Shown here: piece by piece, positions 44,926-57,740 of the stretch | How positions within the stretch are numbered: position 1 is the first letter of the stretch | Layout of the letters: every line of letters begins with the position of its first letter | Assembly: GCA_002633005.1 (NCBI GenBank) | Contig: NMRA01000487.1 | Coordinates: 62,001 to 126,000 of the forward strand | Origin: Phoronis australis | Taxonomy: Eukaryota > Phoronida > Phoronidae | Direction: 5' to 3' | Length of the DNA: 64,000 nt | The notes under the pieces: model-generated | Databases searched by the model: none | What the model saw: only the letters and a program-made list of their open reading frames with translations | Told to the model about the DNA's origin: nothing | Made by a program: the position numbers and the translations under genes

Positions 44926-46443
44926 TGACATTTAATTTGAATGGTTTGGGGCCAGCTTTATTTTGCTGCCATTTAGCCCCAATGTTCTCCCTATACGCAC
45001 CATCTTTAGAAGTCTTGAACTATGTTTGAAAAACTCTGAGCCGTTTTTGAAAGGCATGAATTTTGTATGCTTTACAAGGCAAATGATTGAAGTATTGTAA
45101 AGTGGTACCCTTCATACTTTTGCTGTATACATGGTAGTGACATGCTCAGGTGTGTAAGGCATGTTTCTGCACAAATTTAAAGAAAACACCACATGAAATT
45201 TGTACCATGTGCGAATTTTTCCCTGAGAGAACCATTGAAAGATGATAGCTCATTCAATGATGCAGTGTTTTTAAGAAGGTGAATTCTTGGTTGTGTTACC
45301 CAGGAAGATGTTGATAAATGTCAAACCATAGACTATAATGCATGGACCGCCAACTCCATATATTTTCAGTGGAGGAAATCTGAGATCTTGCGCATAAGCC
45401 GTGACGTCACTATTCACTAGCGACACCTGACTGACATAGCACATTTTACTTGGGGCAAGTACATCGTCGGCTGTTGTGTGGTCCGGTAGCATGGTCACAA
45501 TATATTAACCGGAAGCTGGGTTTGCTATGTTTAGAGGGTGGCGCCTCCTCTAGGATATTACACAAGAAAATGTCAGAGTTGCGATTCTGTTGTCTATAAT
45601 CTATTGTCAAACATAGTGAATGGTTTTCACAGTTATTTCAAGAATCTCATCTGTGTGTGCTTCATGACAACCATTCAGTTCTAACCAGTGGCCCTTTGGC
45701 ACTCGGTAAATAAAGTTTAAATCCCTTGTAATGTCTATTTTATTATAGTTCAAGTCTTCTAAACTTTATAGAACAGAGTTATGGTGGTTATGAAATCGTC
45801 TCAATATGGCAGAGTTTTAGCAGTAAGTTATGTTGTGACCATCTGAAAGACACCAGTTTCACAGAGAGAAAGGAATAAAATTGGAACATTTAAAAGTAAG
45901 TTGTAGCCTGTATGTAATGTGGGTACTTGCAATTAAAATGAGTTTTATTGTACTTACTGTGGCAATCATTTTGTTGGTACACCACTAAAAATTATTTTGA
46001 AAATTGCGTATTAAATTCTGGATACTTTAAAACATTTGATTATGTGTTGGAAAACCATCATTTAGGAATAAATTTATTCTAGATAGGATTGCTGTTAAAT
46101 TCCCTTAATGAGGTTTTTAGCTTGTGAAGTGCTAAACAAGTATTTTAAGTAACTTGATTGTAGGCTACAGTGAAGAATTATTATTTTTGTTGTCCACCGT
46201 TTACTTACGGTTTGACTGTTTTTTGCTAACCCTTGTATTGATCCTTGTTGAAGGCTGACTTAAAGAAACTTGATTGATAATTACCTTTAACTTATATAAT
46301 TTAGTTTTATTCATTCACACTCTGATGTTATGATTACAGCAGTTAAAACTACTTTAAATCCATCGTGCGTCACAATTTTTTTTATTGAATTCACCAGTTC
46401 CATTATAAAATTGGGCTCAAGTTGTTGTCAAAAGATATACTGT

Positions 46444-46538
46444 AAACTCGGTTTAACACCCTGGGCGCTGAAACTGGGAAACCCTGAGATCGGGTGGGGT
46501 GGGCGATTACCTGGGCATGGGTGTTAACCCACGAGTTT
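46444..46538. mobile_element. Short foldback element, about 95 bp
   Basis: Left AAACTCGGTTTAACACCC and right GGGTGTTAACCCACGAGTTT are inverted with small changes. The interior is G-rich (gagatcgggtggggtgggcg). Only one copy was noticed in the window. Confidence 0.6.
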
Positions 46539-49054
46539 ATGGTAGATGTATTGACTGTTCCGTCATTGTTTGAGACTAGGCTCTACCAGTTGACTTTTCA
46601 TTTTATTTGTCAAGCAAAAACAAACTTTCCATTCTGTGCAAGACCTAGAAAATGACAAGCATCTAAACACATTGTGTGTTCCATTGGAGTATACATCACA
46701 ATGTCCTAGGTCACATTATGAATGGAAGAATTCTTCTGCAACTAATGGCACATAATTCTTCTACAACTAATGGTACATTGTAATACACATTTTGCAGTAT
46801 TTTCTGGTCTGGGACAACCCAGCTACAATTGTCCTGTTTTCAATAACCTGTGGGATCTACAATACAATGAGAGTATAGGTTAATGTCAGCAGTTTTGTCA
46901 GACATATGTGCTGTCCCTAAAGGAATCATTTTCGGCAGCAGTAATTTTGTTCCCTCACCTCTCGAATCTCGTTTTAAATGGAAAATTTATGTCGAAGCAT
47001 GTTTCGCTCTCTGCTGTTAATTGACAAAAACGTAACAATAATTACTGGCCTCCTTCCCCGTCACACGTGTGCTCTTTAAAGTGAGCATCCTGACTAAAAA
47101 GTGCTCACAAAATTTCCAGTAGTGAAAACCAGCAACAGTGATATGATTCAGAATCGTTCACATTTCTGGCGTTTTTGCTTCTGGCGAAAGTGTTAGTAGG
47201 CTAAAATGAAAATGACATGTCACTTCTGAAATCTTCACCAACTCTAGCTACACTGCTGGCATGACGTCTTGATAAGTTGTTTCTCCCAAGTTCAAACCTT
47301 ACTGTGCACCAGGAAAATTACCATCAAAGTGCTCACCATAAGTGTACCAGGTACCCATGCTTGTTCTTCCAAGAACGCTATAAACACTGATGATGGGTGG
47401 AGAAATGGCCAGTGTAAATAGGCTGGAGTTTGGTGTAAATAGAGCAATAGGTTTTGAAAAGGATGTTACTGCGTCCCTACCTCACTACAGTTTTAGTAAG
47501 TTGAAAGTCAAACTAGCAACATGAACTTCAGCCAATTTGTGTATGATGTATTTGACTGATATTGGTGGAAATTTTTATTGTTGCATGAAAAAATCATGTC
47601 TTCAGGGTTTACGGTAATAGATCAAAAGGACCTTTCTGGTTGGCATTATGTTCACACCAAACGTGGTTTCCTTCCCTGGATTTGTACAAGGCTAAGTGTA
47701 TACAGTACCATGCTTTCAATGAAATCAAGCTGTATAAATGCGTGTAGAAGAGATTTTGAAATTGTTGCAGTGTGTGCCGACTGGAATCACTTGATTGCTT
47801 TTTACGAAGCTGATTGGAAAGTAGGACTTGGTTATAAACTGACCACACTGGTCATGTGGTCAAACAAATGGAAATTCTGTGAAAATGTGACCGACTTTGA
47901 TGCGATTGATGTATAAATTAGAAGAAAAATCTCAAAATCGTTTTACAACATGAAATATAAAGTGCAGCCAATATTTCATGCATTCGCAATTGAAAAGTAG
48001 ACATTCATACACAACACAGCTATTGAACACTGACTGGTCCTCTTCATCCACTTTTTCTACAAGGAGCACGAGAAGGTATTTGTTGTGGAAATGTGAACAG
48101 TACCTTTCTGTATATTAGTTATGTTACCTTTTATGGATTTGAATGCTACTATTGTACTGTTTGTTTTTGCTGGGACACAATAGCTTGAACTAAGGAACAC
48201 ACTGGAGTCATGTAGCAAAGCTCCTGACTTGATGCTTTGCTAATAAGACATCATTAGCAGAATGATGAAAGTCTGTAGTACCCCCAAATGGACAACTGAA
48301 TACTCACTGGCTTGGGCTAATGAATGAGAGTCCTTTGTATTGACACCTGAATAGATATAGAGAAGAGGACCCATCTGATTAGTTGGATGCAGGCATTTGT
48401 ATTAGAAGGACATCTTTGCTTGTCAAGTGAAAGAGGGCTCTGCTTGTAACACCTTGTCAATTTAGAGTTCCCCAATGATTTCATTAATCAGCCATTTATT
48501 CCCAGCCCCAGGATAGTGCTGATCATTTAATGTCCTGCATCACCTTTTATTCTTCAACTTGTTAAAAGCGGAATTGAAGTTGGTTGCAGGATTTGGCACA
48601 TGGTGATGTCACTTAGCTCTTTTGAGACCACATCTGTTTGGATTTTTTGTCATGAAGTTGGGGGTTTTCTTCCGAACCGGATGTGATTAGATGTCTATTT
48701 GCGCGATCCCATCTTTTATATGCACAGTAGTCCTCATTTGTCTGAGGTATCAAAGTGAGGAAATTATTGACTGTCAGATTGTTTGTGTTATGTTGCTTCG
48801 ACATCTGTTGCTTGCTCAATCTTGTGTGAAGGCTCTGGCTAAAAATATGACCCAACCTTGACTTACGACTGTAGTACACCAGGCACATGTACGTTTAATC
48901 CTAAGTAGGTAAATATTTAGTTTGGGACTCTGACCATAGTTTTAACTTATCATTAAAAAATGTGAAGTCATATCATTCTACTATTTGGACATCCTACAGC
49001 TTGAAGTTTACAGAATAGGTGAACATAGTGTGTCTACAGATGTGCTGTGATAGA

Positions 49055-49296
49055 TTACAGTAAATCTCACCAGTTTAGGACACAGTATGATGGACAAGTA
49101 AACTTTAAAAAAATTGCACAAAACTTCATTGGGTCAAAGTAAATGTTTTTCCATTTTCAAGTTGTGTCGTAGATATCATCAGACAATGTTTTGAGAAACT
49201 GCCAGTACTTACAACAGTGTCGTATGCTTTTGAAAAATGAAAAAGATCAATTTTGACTATAGTTTTTTTTCAAAACTGACGAGATTTTTCTGTGTA
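49055..49296. mobile_element. Miniature TIR element family B, copy 3
   Basis: Ends TTACAGTAAATCTCACC and ACGAGATTTTTCTGTGTA. Interior gacacagtatgatggacaag, atcatcagacaatgttttga and gcttttgaaaaatgaaaaag. A further partial copy with gtggtaaaattgaagaattg follows at about 49420-49525. Confidence 0.75.
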
Positions 49297-49746
49297 GTCT
49301 GCTTGAGTAAAATTGCAGAATGAAAGAGCGTGTACAAGAGCTTCATCAACACAGCTATAGTGATTTAGTGGTAATCTGATAATTAGCTTGAATTGATCAG
49401 TGTAAATGCCATAAACCACATTTGGTGAAGTTCCCATTATTTTGAACAAAGTAACCAGCCTCTGAAAAAAAATGATCTTTTTGGAAATTTTAATTATTGT
49501 GGTAAAATTGAAGAATTGCTGTACCTTATTTTTAGAATATGGTAGGTCTTGGTTGTTGTGTGTTTATATGCGTTGACAGCGCTGGACGCTTATCTAAACG
49601 CCAAGTCAGATTTGGCGACCTAGTCGCCAAAACTGAAAATCCTGGGCTTAGGCTCTTTAATCAATTCCCAGGTTTCTTATCCGGGCATCCCAATAAAAGA
49701 TCAGATGGCTGTAGGGCCACCCAATGACTCCTAAATGTAGGCGCAG

Positions 49747-49894
49747 TGGCGAATTTAGAGGGGGGCCAAGGGGTCCATGGCCCCCCTAAAATTCTCCCAA
49801 ATTCCATTTGGCAGTTCGTGGGTGCGAAGGGCAAAATCGTGGCTACTATTCTGCCCTGGCCCCCCTTAATTCAAAATCCTGGATCCGCCTCTGA
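49747..49894. repeat. Dispersed repeat family C, copy 3
   Basis: Most complete copy: starts gtggcgaatttagagggggg, passes aaattctcccaaattccatt and attctgccctggcccccctt, and ends atcctggatccgcctctg. Confidence 0.7.
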
Positions 49895-50619
49895 GGCGTA
49901 CATTCATTTTTTAACTCGATTCCTCCTGCTGCCAATCGAGCATAGCATGCAGACGACTGCATGGGCTTGTACCGCAAATTTTGCTGATCTTGCCCGATTT
50001 TTGCCGAACAATTCCAACTTTAGTCTGTTTATTTCCTCTTGTAATTTAAACGTTGTGGCAAATGCGCTGATTTTACGAAATAAACGGAACAATTGTTAAT
50101 CAAAGATAAGAAATCTTGGAAAACTTAGTAATTTAAAACTTGGAAGTCAACACAAACTTTGAAATTCATTTTGAGGGAATCGTCTGACTTTTATGCTCGC
50201 AGGTACGACTTCATGGGAACTTGAAATTTTTCCCAGGTCGCCAAACACTATCTGAGGTGACAAATCGAGCGTTGTTTAGTGTATTCACTTTTAATTACTT
50301 AGACCATCTTTGATTTAGACTTTAACTTCATAGTTTGTTTTTTCAACTTGCGATATGTTACTGTGCCCTTGTGTATATCCATTTATAAGCTCTAAGGTTT
50401 TAAACTGTTCCTTCGACTTGTATTGGATGACGAAGGTTAGGGATCTAAATAGCTTATGCTTGTGGCTCTTAGCCTCAAAACATCCTAGCCACAAAGTGTT
50501 CCCAACTCTTGTAGTTGCACAAGCTGAGAATTATAACCTTTCCAGTGTTTGGTCGACTTTCTCCCTTACCAGTGCACTCTTGAGCATTTGTTTCTACTTA
50601 GTTAAGGGGAATATGAGCT

Positions 50620-50670
50620 GTCTCTCTCTCTCTCTCACTCTCTCTTTCTTTCTCTTTCTCTGCCTCTCTG
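50620..50670. repeat. CT-rich microsatellite
   Basis: A run of (tc)n interrupted by ac and tt, about 50 bases. Confidence 0.9.
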
Positions 50671-51374
50671 TAATTCCACATGTGCAGGAGTTTATCTATA
50701 GAACCACAGCATAGCTCTGCATGGCATCTATGACCATCTATGCCTTGGATTCGATTGACGGCCTTTCAGGTATATATATACGTACATATTTATATATTTA
50801 GCCTATTCTGCTTTTCTCGCTCTTTGTAATCGTCGCTGCCAGTGAGGGTGTTCGCGCATGGAAATTATTTGCATTCTGCATCAGTATTCCTATTAATGGG
50901 TGTTCTTTTAATTGATATTGAATTGGCAGATGAAATCCACTGCTTGTTCATATTTCTTTTTGATCTCGGCAGGTGCAGTTGTTCATTATTAGAATTCCTG
51001 ATAAATGTGACCTTGAGTTGTGTGTAGGTAAATTAACATTTGTAGCATTTATAAATGTTTTTGTTACTATAAACATGCTGGATATATCCTGAAGGGTTGA
51101 TTAAAGTAGGCAAGCCTACAGCATGATGTTCAACATTTAAGTTGAATAAGACAGTCTTGTATCAGACTGTGTATGTTGCATTCACATTCATTTAATGGGC
51201 CCTTCCTGATTACACAGCAACACTAGAATCTTGCTGTATTTACCCTCAGTACCGTAAACACCCGTCAGGCATATTTGCTGCCTGGTTTTCGTGCCACTGG
51301 AGCTTCACAATTGTTATTTGTTGTTGGATTCTTTACATTTTTTTTTCGGTTGCATTACTCTTTTTGTCCTTCCA

Positions 51375-51545
51375 ATGCCAACGAAGTATTACTGGTGTGC
51401 TGCGGGCTGCAACTCTGGCGTGAGAAAGTGGTAAACCGGATGAATACCCATGGATGCTTGATGTGAATTTCGTCGCTTTCCAAACATCATCGAGATACAT
51501 GAAAATGTGCCTGATTTCCAAAACGAGGTCTATCGCTGTGTAATC
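51375..51545 (+). pseudogene. Relic of a THAP-type zinc-finger coding sequence
   Basis: ATG at 51375 reads MPTKYYWCAAGCNSGVRK and then hits a stop. A shifted frame continues KPDEYPWMLDVNFVAF, and a further shift gives FPNIIEIHEN. The C-x3-C start (CAAGCNSG) and the later VNFVAFP resemble the first half of THAP domains (C2CH fingers found in host proteins and P-element-type transposases). Two frame breaks within 120 bases mean it is not functional as read. Confidence 0.4.
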
Positions 51546-54500
51546 CGGCATGTTCCTATTGGCATGTAAAATCGTTAGGATTCTCAATGTCAGTTTTGAT
51601 ATATATTGTTTTATGTCTAGATATTACATCTCTTTGCTTGTTCCCAACTTGAACCTGGCCATGCAGTATGTGGTATTTTAGTTTGACTCCAGACCTTTAA
51701 GTTTTTACTTAGGTCTATTTAATAAGAGACAAGCTCTTTAGAAGTGCCCTGAGCTCTTTGCAGCATTTCCTATAATTGTGTCTAGTAATACACAAGGTTC
51801 GCCATTGGGTGTTTTCAGACTTAAAAACTCGGTTAGGTATTTTTAGAGAACTTTGAAATTGTATCTTGAATTGGCCAGTATGTAAGTATTATACAGAGTT
51901 TGACAAATGTGCTGGCGCTGTTTTCGTTCTGTAAATGAATAATTAAGACTTGGCGATTTGCTTAGTTGAAGTTTAGTATTCGTGTTCAAATCCGAAATTA
52001 TGGGAAACTCAATGATCGCTAGACACATCACGCTGAAATCACACATATCTTCTATTGTGGATCAGGTCTAACTGAGATAACTTGTAGCTGAGAACAACCT
52101 ACATTGGTTCAACAAGAAATTTACTTGTGTTATTTAGCCAGTTAATTGAAATAACCATACCTTTTATACCTTCAGATTATTGGACTTAGAAAAGTCAGGG
52201 ATCTGTGATTGTGATAGGTGCCAGGCTTGTTCTTTTCAGACAGTCCAGTTCGAAATTCATATGTGTGTTGAAAGTAGAGTTGGTATATTTAGACCACACG
52301 TACATCAGTTATAGTGTAATCTTGGTCTGTTTTCAGTGATTCATTAGTAAAATTATTGCATAACTGGCAGGTTAGATCTTATTAATAGATCTGGCCTACA
52401 GATGAGGGATTTGATGTAGCTGAGCCCCTGATAACTCTTGTTTTTATTCAGGTGCCTTGTGTCATTTTGTTCTAATTATGTGCTGGTGGGTTTCTCATGA
52501 TGTGGATCATGTCCAGTCTCAGTTACTGGGTGACCAAAAAGTTCACAGACTAATACCATTAGACATTGATCTCTTTTTTCCCCACCAGTATTCGATTATG
52601 TCTTATTAAGTATTATCTCATAATTGGTAATTGAATCAATGTTGTTCTTTTCTACATTTACCTGAGTTTGTTAATACATTTGAAACTTGTGCTTGATGTT
52701 GGAATGTGTTTGTCACAGTTACACCCAATTAGTTTGGGAGATCCTTATAATTTTAAGATAGACATTGCTGCATAGAGACAATATTCTATAACCATAGTCC
52801 CTTTCCCCGTACAGTTGACTCCGCTACTATGGAAGTTTTAACGTTACCTGAGGTTAACCACGAAGTTAGATGTTCCGTTCCATCAGCTGCGAAGTTAGTC
52901 AGAAAACTAGTTCAGCGAAGTTATCTCAAGGTGGTGCTAATATGACCATCACTGAATAAAGGCGGATTAGCATATACCGATAGTACAGTACCCGTTCAGT
53001 GATTCTTTTATAAATGGTCGTTTATCTCACGGTATGGAAACAATGCAGCAAAACTGCACTCACGAACATATCTCCTTCTAAACATGACTCATGGGACTGA
53101 TAAAGTCAACTCACCCACTCACAAAGTTATTCCCGTTCTGACAAATGGCTCAGCGACTTCCAAACACAGTGTCTCACGAAGCATGGCAAAAACCTGTAGT
53201 TTACGAGTTGGTGTTTTACCGGCCCAAGGAATTATATTCACAAGTGTGACAGCCAGGTTGAGTATTCAACATTTAGAAAGTGGGCTATTAGTCAGCTCCC
53301 CAGTAATAGGGCATCCAAAAGAACGTCCCAGCTCAAATTTTGACACCTGAGCTGGGAAGCCCTGTTCAGCATTGAGACAACGTGTTCAGTATTTAGAGAG
53401 TCAAGTAAACTGAGCATGTAAGCATTGGTATCGCTTTTAACTTGCTAACAGATGCTCAGGGAGCTTGCTCTAGCAATCTCTTTCTAAGAACCTCTTTTAA
53501 TGTTATAGAGGAGGATTAGACTTCCATGCCGCACTTAGTGCGGTTGCGTAATTTACTATGGTTCGTAATCCCATGTTTTCAAGCGAAGTGAATTTGTCGC
53601 ACTAAATCATGTTTTGCTCCAGAATTTACTTTGCTTACAGGAATGTTGCCTAGGGCAGTAAATTGCTTGGTGAGAAACAGGTACTGTGCATAACACTGTT
53701 ATGTTACAGTAATAAAACCATCATTGATTTGAAGTGTATCGTAGTTGAATTATTCATGATTTGGGTCTTCACGAACTTACCCGAGGTCAACATGTCAACA
53801 TAGTGAATAGTGCGACTGAGGAGCTACCCTTCATCAATAGTTTGTTCATCTATTAAATATGCGAAGAGGTGTTTTGGGATATTTCACTTCTTTCGATTTT
53901 AACGTCATTGGATTTTCATGCTGCGGCTTGAGAGAAAATGTGCAGGTTGGTAAAGCATTAAACCTTGTCACCATGTTGTATGAAATGACTCTTGACACAT
54001 TGTCCACCCACTACTCCATAAAGAGTCTGGAGGAACCTTTGAGACAGTCCAGTTGGCAGTTGCTATTATCGTATTCTTACTAAGTGGCTGCTGTTGTAAT
54101 TGATAGAACAAGTGTATCTTTATAAAATATTCATTAAACACAATGTCGGTTAATCTATGCCTTCTACTGCTGGGTTGGAAGTCTCTAGAAGATAAGAGGA
54201 TGTCTACTTGGCATGCTTCGGTGAGCAGAGATCAATGCACTTGGGAATCTTTAAGGAATTGTATTTATAGTTTAGTTCTGCTACAGAAATGTCCATGCAT
54301 ATTGAAACCCAACCGTTTTCCTTGGGGACAGTTCAACTATAACCATTTGCATGAGGGTCCGAGATACACCGTTCAGGAAGGGAGGGGGTCAGGGCTTGGT
54401 GCTAATATACGATTTTTCCCTCATAAAAATGGCTGGCTTTTGTGAAAAGACAAACTTCAGCGCTATATATCAATTGCTTTTTCCCAATGTGTTGGAAGTT

Positions 54501-54761
54501 GTATAATGTCAGTGTTTCACTGTTTTGTTTCACTGTAGTAAAACACTTACCCTCATCTCAAATATCCATTAATTCAGACTAAATATTTTAATTTAGAGTC
54601 AGAGACTGCACCTGTGACGGTGAAGCTAGTGCTAACGCTTGATCCATTTTTGTGTCATTGAAGGAAGCGTGTCCATTTATCCAACCTGAGATCGTGGATT
54701 TTTTACCTTATTTTGCCATTAATTGCAGTGTCTCAATGTAAAGAAGACATTTTAGAATATG

Positions 54762-54963
54762 TTTAAACCTCGCCAATTTAGGATAGTAGTGAAACTTAAT
54801 TTCTCATTTCTTCCAAATTTAAGGTTTTCCATATTCAAGTTCTGTACCACAGTTACCATCCGACATTACTTTGAGAAATTGTGGACGATTTACAATGCTA
54901 CGAAAGGGCAAGTTTAACGATCTTTTCATCTTTGTTCAAAACTGGTGAGATTTTACTGTAAAA
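54762..54963. mobile_element. Miniature TIR element family B, copy 4
   Basis: Right end GGTGAGATTTTACTGTAA is intact; the left end (tttaaacctcgccaatttag) is worn. Interior ccatattcaagttctgtacc and gacattactttgagaaattg match copy 3. Confidence 0.65.
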
Positions 54964-56862
54964 AGGTTTTTATGATAATATCCTGTTGAAATTTCTGATT
55001 TGTACTATACTGATCACGGGCTACTGACAAGTCCAGTTTAACGCTGATCAATAGTCTTGTCAAGGTGTTCAGATTTACTGTTCACATTTACACGTAACTT
55101 CCCCCGCTCCTGGGACCCATCAGACTGTGTGATTCGTCTTAACAAGTCATTAGTCTCACACAGAAATTAACACATCTGGGTATTTGTGAAGAAACATCAA
55201 CGTCATTAGTAAACTGATGTCTTTTTTCATTCAATTAACCACTGTGTATGGTATGATGATTTAATCAATTTCTCGACTTGTGCCAACAGCCTTCTTTAAC
55301 CAGATTTGTCCTCAGTGACCATGGTGATTTGGACTCATTGCCAGGGTAACGTGTAAGCTGTCCATGTCCCTGAAAACCTGGGGGCCTGACGACAAGGTTG
55401 TTCAACCCGACTTATGGTGAAAAACAAAAGAAGTAGTAATTATTATGTTGCTGTTGTGTAATTACTCTGACATGACTTGCTCTGTCAAGAACCCTTTGTT
55501 AGCAATTAGCGCCAGTCCCACCATATACAGGTAATGCATTCAATCCGCAAGTAAGTGGGATGTAGTAAGCTGTGTACTTGCCATTTGGGGACAGTTTGGC
55601 TCAGAATATGAAGCTGTGTGTCTGATAGGGCTGGGGCGATTCGCATTTTTAGGTATTCGATGTGATTTTTTCAGGAGAAATTTGATTATTTTCGATTCGA
55701 TTCTTGTTTGTCAAATTAACTCACTTTTTCTCAAATACAAGTAGTAAACGTACCAATCATACCAATTTTAGCAACAAAAATTATAAAAATTGACAATATT
55801 TCAACTAATGAGTGATCGCAAGCTGTCTATTTGTTGAATATCTCAAGAATACTCACATCTTTGTAATTCACGTAACAGCAAAAACTGGAGCTAAGAATCT
55901 AATCAAAATAGACCTTGATGAAACGATATCGAAATCGGTGGCTCCCGCATTGCAACTGGATTACAATTTGATTAATCATCACACTTTTAGTGTCTGGTAA
56001 AAAACAATATTTTATTGAATTTATTATGTAAGTCAAGACAGCATTTTGATCTGCTAGATGTTATGCTGAATATGATTATTGAAATACACCAGCATCTTTG
56101 TTTTAGTTGATTTTGCTGGGTGACGTTCTCTAGAGCTTTCATTTTATTGCGGACAGATGTGATACATGCCCTTTTTGATTTTTCAAGCAAACACTGTTAA
56201 CGATAGTCTATGATTCAGCTTAGTATTAGACTTAACTGGTGATTGGTTACAATTTTGCAACTTGCTTTCTCAAAGTATGATGTCAATGCAATTGCTTGCC
56301 AAGTGAAGTGCTCTTTGGCATTTAAGCAAAGTCCATGGTTTCGCTGATTGGACTTGGAATTGTTGACTAGCCACCTTGAAGATGAGCTAGGTACTGGCAT
56401 TGATTAAGTGACTTATAGTTTTCACAAGTTGGAGGCTGTGGAACATACTGAGCGTCATTTAGTGAGTAAATAAACCGCACCTGATCAATAATTTGATTTG
56501 CTCAACCTGACAAGGGCCATTGAAGTTCCTTGTGATTGAGACTAATGACGTGCCTCTACTCCTGTTTGACACAAGCTGTCAAACAAAATTGCTTTTGGTA
56601 ACATGTCACAGCTAATCCTTGTTGTCATATTTTTCCTTTGCAAGTGTAAAGTTATTCATCTAACCGTGTGAAATTTATTCACGGATGATTTAGTTGTTCC
56701 AAGCCACTGAGTTTAATTATCAGACTTTCAGTGTCATATTCTGCTGTTGTGGAACTAGAAATGGTATGGCTGACTGCTCGGTTGCGCGCTTTTGTGTCGT
56801 GGTTCCAGTTTTCAGATATGAATGTAACTACCACTCATTGAATGATATTTTTTGTCGAAATC

Positions 56863-57101
56863 AGTTAACTGTAAAACATTTTGCAGTTTAAGGACACAGT
56901 ATGGCGGGCAAGTAGTATTCTATTGCATCAAATTTCAATATTTGGATTTATTAACGTGATTTATACGTAGGTATCATCAAATAACACGGTACTAAAATTT
57001 CAGCATTTATGTAAGAGTGCATTGGGAAGCATTCAAAAATTGGAAAGTGGCAGTTTTGGCTATTATTTCTGTATGAAATTGAAGAATTTTTACTATATCA
57101 A
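56863..57101. mobile_element. Miniature TIR element family B, copy 5
   Basis: Contains agtttaaggacacagtatgg-cgggcaagtag near the left end, aggtatcatcaaataacacg, gcattcaaaaattggaaagt and a terminal gaagaatttttactatatc. The termini are diverged. It lies about 700 bp before the SLC8A coding exon. Confidence 0.6.
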
Positions 57102-57740
57102 ACTGTTTGTTTACAACTGAAATAAGCCTCTGCTGTAGCCAGGGCAATGTTTAAAAAGTGTCTTCAATTGTAGCCAGATACTGTGAAATATTTGGAATAC
57201 CTGTATGTTTCCCATCGGAACCGATTGTACTATTCTACACCTGAACTTTCAGAACTTTGCAGTGTACATGTATGTGCATGTGTGTGTGTTGTCTAAACAA
57301 TGTGAAGCAAAGTGGTACCGTAGCAAGGTGACATGTATCGGGTAATGTTGAGACATGCACCTTTTCAGAAATGGTGTCGTGGCACATTAAAGCTCGATCT
57401 GTAACCACTTTGCGCGCCCAGGGGATATAACACAAAGGAATATTGTGATTATTGGTTCTGATGTGATAATCGCCTACTGGGGATGCCAGTTAACATTCAG
57501 ACCATCATTTGTCATGAACCACCGTACAAACCTGAAGTATCTATACAAAATTACCCTGAGATTCCCGTCATGGCGGCTGGATGTAAGCCGAAATCACAGT
57601 AAGAATATTAGGAACGTCAGTAATGTGGCTAAAGCCAAACTGTAATTAGGCATCACAAAATACTTTGTTTGATATTCTCGTACCAAAATACGCCTTATTA
57701 TCATTTGTAGTTGACCTAATTGTGCTGTTGAACATTCCAG

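Larger units (their letters stand above)
39401..57740. other. 18-kb stretch without recognisable gene
   Basis: Lies between the divergent NAA40 and SLC8A genes. It contains copies of families A, B and C, a foldback at 46444, a CT microsatellite and a THAP-like relic. A mildly GC-richer part at about 42.4-43.2 kb could be a promoter. Part of the interval may be 5' untranslated exons and introns of SLC8A, which cannot be seen by translation. Open frames such as 40087-40302, 47578-47916 and 54143-54445 match no family I know. Confidence 0.5.

Noticed and set aside
47578-47916. 112-codon plus-strand ORF
   Set aside because: No recognisable family, no clear splice signals or codon pattern; within chance expectation for several such ORFs in 64 kb.
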